Assembly (NCBI GenBank): GCA_944989445.1
Contig: CALYLW010000338.1
Coordinates: 257,525 to 321,524 of the forward strand
Length of the DNA: 64,000 nt
Reading direction: 5' to 3'
DNA from: Ampullaceana balthica
Lineage: Eukaryota; Mollusca; Gastropoda; Lymnaeidae
The notes beneath the pieces are model-generated. The model was not told the DNA's origin and searched no databases. It worked only from the letters and a program-made list of their open reading frames with translations. Both the position numbers and the translations under genes were made by a program. Positions 23,305 through 50,879 of the stretch are shown one piece after another (the first letter of the stretch is position 1; every line of letters starts with the position of its first letter).

Positions 23305-23798
23305 CAGGGGTGGATTATGACTGCACGGGGCCCCTAGCTGCAATTCAAACTGGGGCCCGTTCCAGGCAGTGTCCATTTAAATAAAAATTATTGCCAGCAG
23401 CTTATATAAGAGCGTAACTTGTAAGGCAGAGTGTAATAAGACAAAGTTAAATAGAAGTCAATTTCATTATTATAAAATTCCATGAATCCAAAATTCTTTA
23501 AAATATTTATTATTATTTATTTTATCCAAAAATTTTCGTTTGCGAACTTTTCTCAAGGCAAAATTATCAATCAAGTCAGTAAAGCTACGTCAGCTTACAA
23601 GTTCATTTTCAATGCTAATTAGAGAAAGCAGACACCGTCTATGTTGTCCCATGCAACTTCTACCTTCATTTATTCAACTTTGAAAATGATCGTTTTCCGC
23701 TGCAGTTTGTTATCACAAATGAGAGATAGATGCAAGGTGCGATGTGTACATTTGGAAAGGACTGTGTAAAATTTAGCTCATTCAAAAACAGCAACATT

Positions 23799-24866
23799 TT
23801 AAGCTCTGCGCATGTCTTTTGAGTTTCGCATTGTGCTTCTTCCTGTCCTGACCCTAGGGCTGGAAAATAATTTTTTAAAGAGTTCTGAAAATAGCACTAA
23901 TTCTAAGGGAAAGCAAACATCGAAATCACTTGAATATTCTTCCATTGACTTGGCTACTGCCCATCGGATGGCTTCATTGCTGAGATCAGTTAGGTTTGTA
24001 AGAAAGTAAAGTTTCTCATGGATGTTTTTATATGCGTATAACCGATGTTGTAGGGTTGAAGAAAGTTTGTCAATGATTATCAGAAATACCTCAACCTTGA
24101 ATTTTTTGTCGGGAAAAATACTGTTGCGCTGATGGCCCTTAATCAAACTGAAACTTTCTCCGTTTTGATCGTATTGAAGATTGTTTATACTCTTTCTCCA
24201 TGGACTTTTATGTGAATAAAAAGGAAAGGACAAGTCCATGGAGAAGAGTATAAACAATCTTAAATACGATCAAAACGGAGAAAGTTTCAGAATTATGTGA
24301 ATAAAAAGGAAATGACTTCAAATTGAGAACGCTGTCTTCTAATAAACACAAAGAGAGATTTCAACAAATATGGCTGAAGTCAAATATATTCCACGCTCTT
24401 GAAGGAATACATTCGTTTTCTGAAATCTTTATAAAAGTGTGTCGCAAGTTTCAAGTAAAATAGCGACTTCGAGTTGCTCAAGTTCCTTCCGAAATCCTTC
24501 AGCTTCAAATCGACTGTCACCCGGACTATTCTTCCAGTGCTGCAATATTCTCATGGTATGATTTATTTACAGAATTTACAGCATCATGTCGGGCTGACCA
24601 TCTTGTGTCAGACAAGGCTTTGTTAACAGGTAACCCTTTCAGGTGTTTTTGAAGTACCTGCCAGCGATGAGTAGATGCAACAAGCCAGGTATAAAGATTT
24701 TGCAGAAGGAAAAAATCTGGCTGCAGAAGAACAACCGTTTGATGCACTTTTCCCAACTAAATTAAGGGAATGTGCACGGCACATAATGAGTAACAATTCA
24801 CTTCCCACGAAGGATAGCCTGGACTCCGTTATACTTGTCACTCATATTTGCAGCATTGTCGAATGA
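23799..24866 (-). pseudogene. hAT (ZMYM1-like) transposase remnant
   Basis: Pieces in order along the - strand: MCRAHSLNLVGKSA, ASTHRWQVLQKHLKGLPVNK with ALSDTRWSARHDAVN, then FKVEVFLIIIDKLSSTLQHR and FSELFKKLF. These match the order of the RNase-H-like part of ZMYM1/hAT transposases. Frameshifts and an internal inverted duplication break it. Confidence 0.8.
24148..24316. repeat. Inverted duplication with repeated spacer
   Basis: 24148-24207 and 24232-24290 are near-perfect reverse complements. The spacer (TTATGTGAATAAAAAGGAAA) recurs directly after the right arm. It lies inside the hAT transposase remnant. Confidence 0.88.
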
Positions 24867-25648
24867 CCTCCATGGCAATCTTCAATTTGAATGTCATTTC
24901 ATTCCAAAACATTAAGAATAATTTTATAAATTTTTGATCCATTATAGGAATGTATTGGTATGAACTTGATGAATCGCTCAACGGAGCCAAATTTTGAAAC
25001 ATATAGGACGATTAATGCCAACATGTACACAAGGATATTATCTAATATCTAATAGTATACAATCTAATTTTATTATTTTTAAATATTCAAAATTGAAACA
25101 CTGTTCCCTACGAAACGATCGTGACAAACAGATGATGTCTTAATTAACGATATTTTACATGTTTTTTACTTTATTGTTTTACTGAATTTACTATAGTAAA
25201 TGACATATTAATTCGAATATTTACTACTTACTGTGGTCTGTCTGTAGGTCGAAGGGTCGTAACTCGTGTTCAGTGTACTAACTTGTTAGTTGTTAAAATT
25301 CAATTTTTGAAATATACCATATGATGTCAAAGTTTCGCAATCGCAATTTTTGCAAATTAATAAGAAATAGATTTTTTTCCTTGGCTAGGTTTCCTATTTC
25401 CTCCATAATAGTTTTTAGACATTATTACAAATGATGACGATTTCTGATATTTCACACTCTTCGACATTCTCTCGTTATAAATAGATGGGACTTCAATAAA
25501 TTATTTACGATATTATCAGGGATTCATGCAAACATTTGTCCCAACTTTATTATACAATATAATAAAAAGTTTGGGGCCCTTAAATCATTTGGGGCCCCAG
25601 GCTTTAGGCCGTTCACCCCCCCCCCTTTAATCCTCCATAGGATAACCC

Positions 25649-27985
25649 AGTTAATCTGATCAAAGCGTGAACGTTCTCACGAAGCCATTTATTTGACGAG
25701 TCTCCTTATTTAGAAACTTGGATTGCCCTTGATATTGCTGGAATATTGAAAATATATTTACTTAACCATTCTAAATTGAGCTAAGAATAGCTTAGAGATC
25801 ACCAAATTGTTTCCCAGTGGGCCGGATGGCGGATATAAATGACCAGCACGGGCTACTCTTTAATGAGGTTGGCACCAGTAAATGGTTTTATCTCGTTCTA
25901 CCAAATTATGCACTCTTTTGTGACCAATTCATTTTTAGCAAACTTTCTCGTAACACACGTTTCATGGATTTATACTTCTCAGAGCGTATTTTTTACGAAA
26001 ATTAGCAATTTGTTTATTGGTGTTTGTCTATCAAAGTTGAGTTTGTATTTTTCGAAGAAGACACTTGCTGATGCACTCGTCTTCTTGCGTCCTTAACCGC
26101 TTACTCTGATCGATAAATTATCTTCTACCGATTTATATGTATGCGAATAGTTGAATTCAGAACGAGGAAATTTTAAATATTCTATTGAGACTTTTTAAAC
26201 TTAGGGGCTTAAATAAAACTCAATGTTATTTTAACTAATAAATGAGAAAATAATAGGATAACCATATTTTAAATTATATTTTCATCGCGTTAAACTGACA
26301 TACATGTTACATTCAAAAATGTTCAAGAAATCTTTAATTCTCAACCTAAATGTTAATGTTACTATGGTGAATTGTAACTGGTACTTTATTTTCTCTGATT
26401 CTTTTTAGTGGTTCAATTGATCTTTTTTAATGGGTTTTTTGTTTTTTGTTTTTCTTTTTAGTTTTAATTTCCAATCAACATTGTGCACCCCGTTACAAAG
26501 AGTAACAAAAAATTATTTAGCACATTTTGTGATTCGAAAGTAAAGATTTCGTTTACTTTTTTTTTATAAATATACGTATAATACTTTACAAAAACACAAT
26601 ATAATAAATTTAGTATTGTGGATCATCGCATGCCAAAGAATTTTACAAGAATAATAAAGACCGTTTAAACTTATTCATTGAGTCCATGTCTCCACAAAAC
26701 AAACAAGATTAATTGGTAATTACAAACGTTTTTTGTATCTCTTTCAACAATAAAGAGTCAGATATAAAAGTTGTAAAGACAAAAGCTTAGCGTATTTTTT
26801 TGAGTTGAGGATGGTCAAGTGCTAGTTCAGAGAATATGTAGTCAGAAAATAATTCTAAGGGAGTGTCGAAATGTTTTAGAAAATAAATTTAGGCTTGTGT
26901 TAGTCAGGGTAGTAAATACGCTTTATTAATATCAATACATCAGTCAAAACTTTATATGAACAACGTATCAGTTTCTTAATATTTTAGATTGTGTTCAGGA
27001 GATCCAAACAACCAAAGTTAAAGATGGTTTAGCAATATTTTCCCCAATCGAAAAAATATTCAATTTCATGTGCTTATTGAGTAAAAATAGATTAAAAGAT
27101 TGGAATTTATTACAAATAAACCAAAATATGTTCTTTTAATTTTGACAAGTCACGACCCATTTGTATATATTTTTTAAATAAACTAGTATGCCTTTTGTAA
27201 TTGAGAAATTAAAGTTATATATTTTTTTGGCTTTTTTTTACACCGATATATATAAACGTTCATTATTAGTATATGCATAATATGATAGAGCCTGTAAAGA
27301 ATTTTTTGCTTGTAAAATATTTACATTTGCACTGATTTAGTTTACATGGATTATTTAGCTAAAAACTAATGTGGGAACTGTAAAGAAAAACGAAAGTATG
27401 ATTTAATAATGTTCAAATCTAGTTTTTGAGAAGCAACATTAACCATGTTACATTAATGACTAATAAAACATCATCCTTAGCTCAATAATACCCAGACATG
27501 TTTATCTCTCTTTACATTCACAACCATAAAAATAATGGAATTTTAATATTTTTTTTTAAATTGTAAAAATAAAATTTTTGATGCATTTGTCACAATGGTA
27601 GTAATTATGCGTTGTAATTGCTGTTATCTTGCTTCTTTCTGTCTTTGGAAGACGGACGGATCTAAAAAAAATAATTAAACAACTTTAAACCAAATTCGAA
27701 ATACATATTTACACAATTACTGTAACTTATAAATTCATTTATATGGTAAGCTTACGATAATGATTATTGTACATGTATATCGTTAAATTGGAATTATTAT
27801 GTAAAATACTGATGTTTCTAAACACATTGTGTGAGCGTTATCATAAAATGTGCAATGGACTTTTTTAAAACTATGACTTGAAGTTCACTTGTACTTAACA
27901 TTTTAAAAATCTTTATATCCAAGCAACGAAACTGTATATTTTAAAATACTTTTTAAAAACTTAAGTTTTCCACAAACAAAAATAA
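25649..27985. other. Intergenic, AT-rich
   Basis: No gene or clear repeat recognised. Confidence 0.6.
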
Positions 27986-27989
27986 TGTA

Positions 27990-28480
27990 ATTATTCAACA
28001 AACAAAAAAAAACCTAAAAAAATAAGTTTTTGACTATAAATCCTTTAAGTACGAGACATAACTAAAAGAATGTTCATTATAATACGCAGCGCAAGACAAT
28101 CCAAAGATAAAAAATTGTAGTTATGTGTCGTAAAACATGTTTAACATAGTGCGCACAATCAGGAATATGTTTATTAAAAGTATTGTAAATAAAATACGCA
28201 CCTTATTGCGCGACAGGAAAGGTTGTTGAATATAATACGCACCTCGACACTATAGCAAAAAAGTTAAAATGTTACATAGAGATAAATAAAGATAATCTAA
28301 AAATTCATTAATTTAATTACGGTACATTCGACTTATCTGAAATTTCGATACATCATTTTTTTCATTGGCACGAGTCTGCCTGCCAAATTTCAGCTCGCTA
28401 GCTTACGAGGAAGAGGGTTAAAAGTCGATCCAAAGTTTTTTCAGCACCGCCTCAAGCAGACACCACGAGTTAATATAAAG
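27990..28480 (+). repeat. Dispersed copy of the ~450-bp repeat family
   Basis: Carries TTTTTGACTATAAATCC, ATAATACGCAGCGC, ACATAGAGATAAA, a TTAATTTAATTACGGTACAT core and CACGAGTCTG, in the same order as the units of the array at 35.7-37.8 kb, but with internal gaps. Confidence 0.75.
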
Positions 28481-28654
28481 GATTTAAAAAGCACACAATG
28501 CCCATCTGCCCCTTACCTTATATAATTACTTATTCCAACGATTGTGTTTGTTTCCTTGTGTAAGAAGCAAAAGATTAACTAAAAATTGAGGATGCTCGGT
28601 GTCAAGGGTATGAGAATCACTGATGTCAAAATATTGATGAAATGTGTTCACTAT

Positions 28655-28750
28655 TTTTATGAAAAATGTTAACAATTTGTCTGGGGCCGTTTTGACCGGG
28701 CTATTATGTCGGGGCCGTTTTGTCCGGCGCCGTTTTGACGGGTTACCCCC
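28655..28750. mobile_element. Terminal fragment of GGCCGTTTTG MITE
   Basis: GTTAACAATTTGTCTGGGGC and then repeated GCCGTTTTG motifs match (reverse-complemented) the end of the MITE at 48385-48803. Confidence 0.65.
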
Positions 28751-28759
28751 CCTGATGAC

Positions 28760-29775
28760 GTTTCATCTTCCAGTGCATTGAAATTTAGGACTACGTCGAT
28801 GATCATTTGTCATAAACCTCGGTGTTTTGTGGGTGACGGTATTTTTGGATGACGTGGAAAATAGTGGTGTCATCTTTTAATACTCATACATGTTTTAATG
28901 TAATGTAATAAATGACTGAAATATTTGTAAGAAATGAGGTGTGGAAAGCTTTTATATATGGTGGAGCTTGGGAGTTTCCTAACGTGAGGTCTACGATTAG
29001 CCATTTTGTAACGAGGTGGATTATAAGGATGAGACACTTACAAACTTAAAAGGCCACTGGTGATGACACTGGTGATGACACTTTACTTGATTTTTCAGGC
29101 AAGTCTGTACCTGTCATTCACTGAAATACATTTTTTTTAAAGATTGACGATTTAGCACTGACAGTATACTTTTACTCTACAAGTTGGCTTAATCAAATAA
29201 AAAGTGCCCTAAGAAGCACACACAAAACAGTGACTCAGCCACAAAAATGACCGGAAGAAAACGCATTTCATAATGCCCTATTATCAATTTGAAATCTTTT
29301 ATTGATTAAAGTAAATAGAAAGAATTTTTCTTGCAAATACTCGACCATTTTTTGTTGTTGTAAAAATGATTTGATTGAATTTAATATATACTTAAACCCT
29401 GTAAATAAATACATCTTACAATATGCATGTACTTGTATTGGAAAACAACTGGATAAAAATTATTAAAGTTCGTCTTTAAATAAATCATTGTCAAATTATA
29501 AACACACATTTGTCTGGTCATTCATTACCTTCATAAAATGTCAATTTCTGTATACCACAACTCTCCGCCTGTAAGAAGACCACATAAATTCCAAATCAAT
29601 GTTATTGAGTCCAATTATAATTTAAAGTTGACCAATAGTAAATCTTTTCAAGTTGATTAAGTCATTTGTTTCAAATTACAACAAGGATGAGTACTTCGAC
29701 ACTTTTAAGGAAACATTGAAATTAATCTTTAAAATGTTCATTTTTTAAGTCGTCTTCGTTTTGTGTGACTAATAT
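28760..29775. other. Intergenic, AT-rich
   Basis: Nothing recognisable was seen. Confidence 0.55.
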
Positions 29776-29779
29776 TCTT

Positions 29780-30335
29780 TGCTTCCACTCAATTCGAACA
29801 CAAAGACTCAAAGACGACTTGAACACTTATTAATTCTGTTTCAAGTTTATTGCTTCACTTCTACATCTAGTTACTTCGCACTTGACAGTAATCTCTACCG
29901 TCCAACTGTCTACAAGTCTACACTGTCCCCAGCGGTGCGTCTCAAAAAGTCTCTCCCACGTTCCCCTACCCTGGATCCCTGTTCTCCCCAGTGCGTCCAC
30001 TCCAATACCCCTCAGACTCCGCCCCTAAAATTCATTCCGTGTCAGCCATATTGGACAACCCCTAGATTAATACGGTGGTGGGGCCGGTTTGACATAATCA
30101 TCTCTTGTCTCTTTATCTAAGAACCATTCCCACGTCAGCTGCTTCGACCCGTGTCCAGCTGTCGGCGCCCCTTCATCTACTCAGGTACGGCCCGAGGTAT
30201 TTCACACCTTGTCTACTGACCACCTGCAATAAGCTACTGCGTGGACATTTCTTCACACCAGAAATACACTTTTAACGCCTCTATTCCCTAGCGGTCCTTG
30301 ATCTCGTATCTAAAAGCCCGAGGTCAGCTCCTGGC
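29780..30335. other. C-rich block of unknown origin
   Basis: The base composition is much richer in C than the surroundings. It contains a 113-codon frame (29779-30120) that resembles no family I know and lacks a convincing coding pattern. It could be a solo LTR or other retroelement piece; I could not define ends. Confidence 0.4.
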
Positions 30336-30338
30336 GGT

Positions 30339-30339
<1 letters not shown>

Positions 30340-30420
<81 letters not shown>
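30340..30420. repeat. (CA)n microsatellite
   Basis: About 80 bases of CA repeat with one interruption. Confidence 0.95.
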
Positions 30421-30421
<1 letters not shown>

Positions 30422-30459
30422 TATATACATATTATATATATAACAAAATTAATATAATA

Positions 30460-30627
30460 CAGTAGGACCTCTCTAAGTTGAAAACCTCCCTATATAGAAT
30501 TAATTGTTAGTTCCCGGCCAAATTCTTCCCCTATTACTAAGTATTACTCTATTTTCCCTAATTCGAAAACTCCGTAAGTCGAATTTTTTTCGGGTCCCCT
30601 TGAGTTCGACTTATCGAGGTCCGACTG
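30460..30627. mobile_element. Tigger/pogo-like MITE, 168 bp
   Basis: Ends CAGTAGGACCTCTCTAAGTT and (reverse complement) CAGTCGGACCTCGATAAGTC are related inverted repeats flanked by TA on both sides, as in Tc1/mariner-pogo elements. Confidence 0.8.
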
Positions 30628-30782
30628 TAATTAAACAAAACATTTATGGACATGGATGGTACACATAATCAACTTTTATCAAAGAAATGTCAGTCTGGAA
30701 AATAAAGTTTGAAAAGAATGTTTTTAGGCCAGTTTTTAGGGCCTTAATAGTGGGAATATTACGAATATATAATGATATATAA

Positions 30783-30788
30783 TTTATT
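30783..30788 (-). promoter_or_regulatory. Candidate polyadenylation signal of the CA10-like gene
   Basis: AATAAA on the - strand about 175 bases after the stop at 30962. Confidence 0.4.
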
Positions 30789-30961
30789 TGTATTCTGTAG
30801 TGTAGCAGACTATTATGGATATTTTAAGAATACTAAAAGTTGTTTATGAGTTTTCAGTGTTAGGTGGTGTATACATTTTTTGTAACACAAAAGTACAAAG
30901 AAACTATCACACGGGAATGTATAAAATGCTCGAACAGTAAGTTAAAAAATTATATATATTT

Positions 30962-47320
<16,359 letters not shown>

Positions 47321-48000
47321 CTGAAAAACAAGGACGCCGGTAAGTTTCGAAAACATCGTCCCCTAAAGTTAAAACCCCACCCTCCAGTTACATTCTTATT
47401 CTAAAAATATATCTTAGTATTTCATTGAAATTTGTTGTTTCACTTTTCAAATCCTCTTATTTCTCGACGGCTCTAAAAAATCAATTAGTTAATTCCAACT
47501 CCAACCATTAAGTGCCGCAAATTAGTTCTACATCATCGTCTAGATCTTCAATCACGACTCTTTATCAAGCTTTTAAAAACAGATTAGTTATGTCATTATA
47601 TCTAGTCAAATCCTTTCATTCAATCACTACTTCACCAATATCAATTGTTCCTCCCTCCAGTCCCACTTTATTAAATATTAAGCTGGTAATTGTATGTACA
47701 TAATTTTGTTAAATTTTATTATTTAAATATCAATTTTTATCGTGCAAATCTTGAACCCTTATTATTAGTACAATTCAATGATTTTATAAAATATAATGTC
47801 TACTTGTTCATATGTATTTGTTTCATTGTATCAAAACAGCGTCTTGACTCCTAGTCCCATAGTCTTGAAGTATACAGTAATAAATAATAAATATGTATAA
47901 GGGACTATAGGGAGGTACTTAAGAGAGAATATTTTCTATTTTAAGCCAACTGCTGTATGACTTTAAACTGAACAATTTTTTTTTCGTACCTCTTTTTAAG
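47321..48000. other. Upstream or first-intron DNA of the CA10-like gene
   Basis: No signal-peptide exon with a phase-1 donor was recognised on the - strand. Confidence 0.5.
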
Positions 48001-48227
48001 TTAGAGTGATATTGCACCCCTTTAAATTACCGTCCCCCTATTTCTCTCCACCGAGGAAAGCTTTTGCCGAGACATTCATTGTTTAACTGCGTCACTTTCA
48101 GACTTACTTTCTTATGATTTCAGAATAGTATTTATATTTCTAATTTTACTTTATTAAAGAGTTTTAATCAACTTTAGAAACATAATATGTTATGCCTAAT
48201 TAAGTTATTGTATTAAAATAGAGAATC

Positions 48228-48830
48228 TTATCTTATTTTATCTGTTACAGACGCTCTTTCTAAATAGAAGATTATTGCGTCCTACGTTCTGGTAAGAACG
48301 TATTGGCAAGTGACGCAGTGTTCACAGGCCACGGCTATGAGGGACCACTCTATTCCCTGTCGCCTTTGTTTCCCTAACTAATGTCAGCCGTGGTGACCCG
48401 TCAAAACGGCCCCAGGCAAATTGTTTACATTTTTTAATAAAAAAATAGAAGTTTTTAATATATTTTTAAAAAAAAATTTTTTTTTATTTTTTTTATTTTT
48501 TTATTTTTTTTCATTTTAAGATTTTGTTAACTTTTTCACCCTTAAAAAGTTATAAAATTGTTAAAATATTTCTTGTGATGTTATTATATCATTTCTTGTC
48601 AACAAACAACCGTGACTTGGTACCATATTGATTAAAGGCTATTAAATTCTTTCTTGTGAATTCATTATTATTGTTTCTTGTGAACTTAACCTGATACTGA
48701 ATCGGTGAGTAAAAATACAAATATAATATTTTATTGTATTTTTTACTATTAGTCCATCTATTAATCCAGGGCCGTTTTGTCGAGTGCCGTTATGTCGGTG
48801 AACCAGTGTAGGTACCCATTCTGGTCTCCT
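48228..48830 (-). mobile_element. SINE split by a MITE
   Basis: The left part (48228-48384: TATCTGTTACAGACGCTC to CTTTGTTTCCCTAACTAATG) and right part (about 48804-48830: GTAGGTACCCATTCTGG) are consecutive pieces of the - strand SINE. Its tRNA-like head is missing. Confidence 0.78.
48385..48803. mobile_element. MITE with GGCCGTTTTG termini, nested in SINE
   Basis: Left end GGTGACCCGTCAAAACGGCC and the reverse complement of the right end (GGTTCACCGACATAACGGCA, then CAAAACGGCCC) are related inverted repeats. The middle is AT-rich. A partial copy lies at 28655-28750. Confidence 0.72.
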
Positions 48831-49059
48831 ATGTTTAGACCTGCTCACTCACTCACGCTGACTCACACACCATACGTTCGTTGTCCCTCAATTCGAGAAC
48901 AATAACATGGACCTTGGCCCATAGCGGATCAATTACAATGCAAGGTCAGCGTTCGCTGAGCACCCCGTTAGAGTGATATTGCACCCCTTTAAATTACCGT
49001 CCCCCTATTTCTCTTCACCACATTTAGCACGTAAAGAAGGGCATGTTCAAGTAGTGTTG

Positions 49060-49435
49060 AGTGTTGAGCTTGTTTACTCTCATCTGACTAGCTTTGTTTG
49101 TAGTCGTAGTTTAATGGCAGTGTTCACTCTCATCTGTCTAGCTTTGTTTGTATTGTAGTCGTAGATTTAGTAGCAGTGTTCACTCTCATCTGTCTAGCTT
49201 TGTTTGTATTGTAGTTTAATGGCAGTGTTCACTCTCATCTGTCTAGCTTTGTTTGTATTGTAGTCGTAGATTTAGTAGCAGTGTTCACTCTCATCTGTCT
49301 AGCTTTGTTTGTAGTCGTAGTTTTAGTAGCAGTGTTCACTCTCATCTGTCTAGCTTTGTTTGTAGTCGTAGTTTTAGAAGCAGTGTTCACTCTCATCTGA
49401 CTAGCTTTTTTTGTAGTCGCAGTTTAGTAGCAGTG
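49060..49435. repeat. ~55-bp minisatellite
   Basis: About seven units with CACTCTCATCTGTCTAGC, TTTGTTTGTA and GTCGTAGTTTTAGTAGCAGT text, varying in length. Confidence 0.93.
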
Positions 49436-49484
49436 TTAGTTTTATATGTTTTTCAATTTCAATTGTAGAAAGATAAAATAGTTC

Positions 49485-49655
<171 letters not shown>

Positions 49656-50630
49656 GGAGTGTGCTGAGCACGCAGGCCTGGTACACAGTGATTATCCTCC
49701 TATATCTGTGAGCTGCGCATTTTTCCACACTCTTTGATTCAGCCCAGCCATTAAAGATGTGGCCTTGCCGATTCTTATTCCTATTTCCCCTTCAGGGACA
49801 GTGTGATTGGGATGTTACTGCCAAGGTAGGTGAAATCCTCGACGACATTCAAGGTGTTTCCCTCAATGGAGATTGCTGGGAGGCAGTCAGTGCCTTGTCT
49901 CATAATGTTGGTCTTTTTTAGGCTAATCGTTAAACCAAAATCCTTGCATGCCTCTGAGAAGTTAATGACCTACTGTTGGAGTCATATCTCTGTATGTGAG
50001 GTGAGGGCTGCGTCATCCGCGAAGATAAACTCTCTGATTAAGACAGTTTCGACTTTTCTCTTCGCAGGGAGCCGGCTGATGTTGCATAGGTTTCCATCCA
50101 TCCTGGTATGAATATTCACACCCTCGGAGCGATTGCTGGACGACCTACGCCAAGCAATCAAAGCGGCTCAACAGCTTCCACTTACGATGCTTGCGTAGGA
50201 TTCTAAACATCAAGTGGCTGGACAAGATCACCAATGTCGAGGTACTCAGAAGGAGCCATATGTTCAATCCTGAGTGAGAGACGCCTGCGGTGGTTAGGTC
50301 ATGTCCATAGGATGAGCTCGGAGCGCATTCCAAGAGCCTTGCTTTACGGCGAGCTGGCAACTGGTATGAGGAAAAGAGGTCGCACCTGCTTGCGCTTCAA
50401 GGACGTCTGCAAGAAAGAGTTGTCACTGGCGCAGATAGACCATAAAACATGGGTGACCATTGCCGAGGAGCACACCTCCTGGCGGGCAAAAGTGCGTGAG
50501 GGCATTCAAGTCGCGGAAGCATCCCTCACAGCTAGGAGTGAAGAGAGAGGGGCCAGGAGAAAGGAGAAGGGGGGTGGCGGAGGAGCAGGAGTAAACGCCA
50601 TCGTCCCATGAAGACGGATGGTTGCCATAC
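49656..50630 (+). mobile_element. LINE copy with 5' inversion (twin priming)
   Basis: The 3' part (about 50126-50630) is on the + strand and starts at [20 protein letters not shown]. The 5' part (about 50128-49656) is on the - strand and ends at VLSTLL, the residues just before that point. The - strand part has the FADDAALTS catalytic box. A tail of (TA) and (TTTA) repeats follows at 50631-50672. Confidence 0.9.
50128..50611 (+). pseudogene. LINE reverse transcriptase C-terminus (frameshifted)
   Basis: Pieces [31 protein letters not shown], then in another frame SERRLRWLGHVHRMSSERIP and YGELATGMRKRGRTCLRFKD. Homologous to the - strand LINE at 15254-16445. Not functional. Confidence 0.88.
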
Positions 50631-50689
50631 CACATATATATATATTTATTTATTTATTTATTTATTTATATATAAGTGCAGGTTTCAGT

Positions 50690-50853
50690 TAATCGAACCA
50701 GTGCTACGTATTAATCAGTCAGGAAGCACATATAGTATTACAGTACCATTTAAACAGAATGACTACGAAGTAAAAGGTTACTTAACACTGACCCAAGGCG
50801 AGAGAAACCCTGTGGCTGTACCCAACAAGCCAACTAAGACTAGCGAGGCGTAA
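50690..50853 (+). other. Unassigned open frame after LINE tail
   Basis: The frame reads LIEPVLRINQSGSTYSITVP, then FKQNDYEVKGYLTLTQ and stops at 50853. Its codon composition looks more protein-like than its neighbours, but I recognise no family, and the 5' end is in the LINE's TTTA tail. Confidence 0.3.
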
Positions 50854-50879
50854 ACTGTACAAGACCAGAGAAAGAGAGG

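Larger units (their letters stand above)
23305..25640 (-). mobile_element. hAT transposon, 2.3 kb, degraded
   Basis: Ends CAGGGGTGGATTA and (reverse complement) CTATGGAGGATTA, each followed inward by GGGGCCC-rich sequence. Flanks GCTAACCC and GATAACCC agree in 7 of 8 bases, an 8-bp target duplication. Transposase remnants lie on the - strand inside. Confidence 0.83.
48001..49019. repeat. 52-bp direct repeats flanking a ~0.9-kb segment
   Basis: 48001-48052 and 48968-49019 differ at one base and begin TTAGAGTGATATTGCACCCC. The segment between holds the SINE and its nested MITE. Confidence 0.88.

Noticed and set aside
29779..30120. 113-codon frame as a gene
   Set aside because: Pro/Ser/Thr-rich composition follows from C-rich DNA; no family resemblance or splice context.
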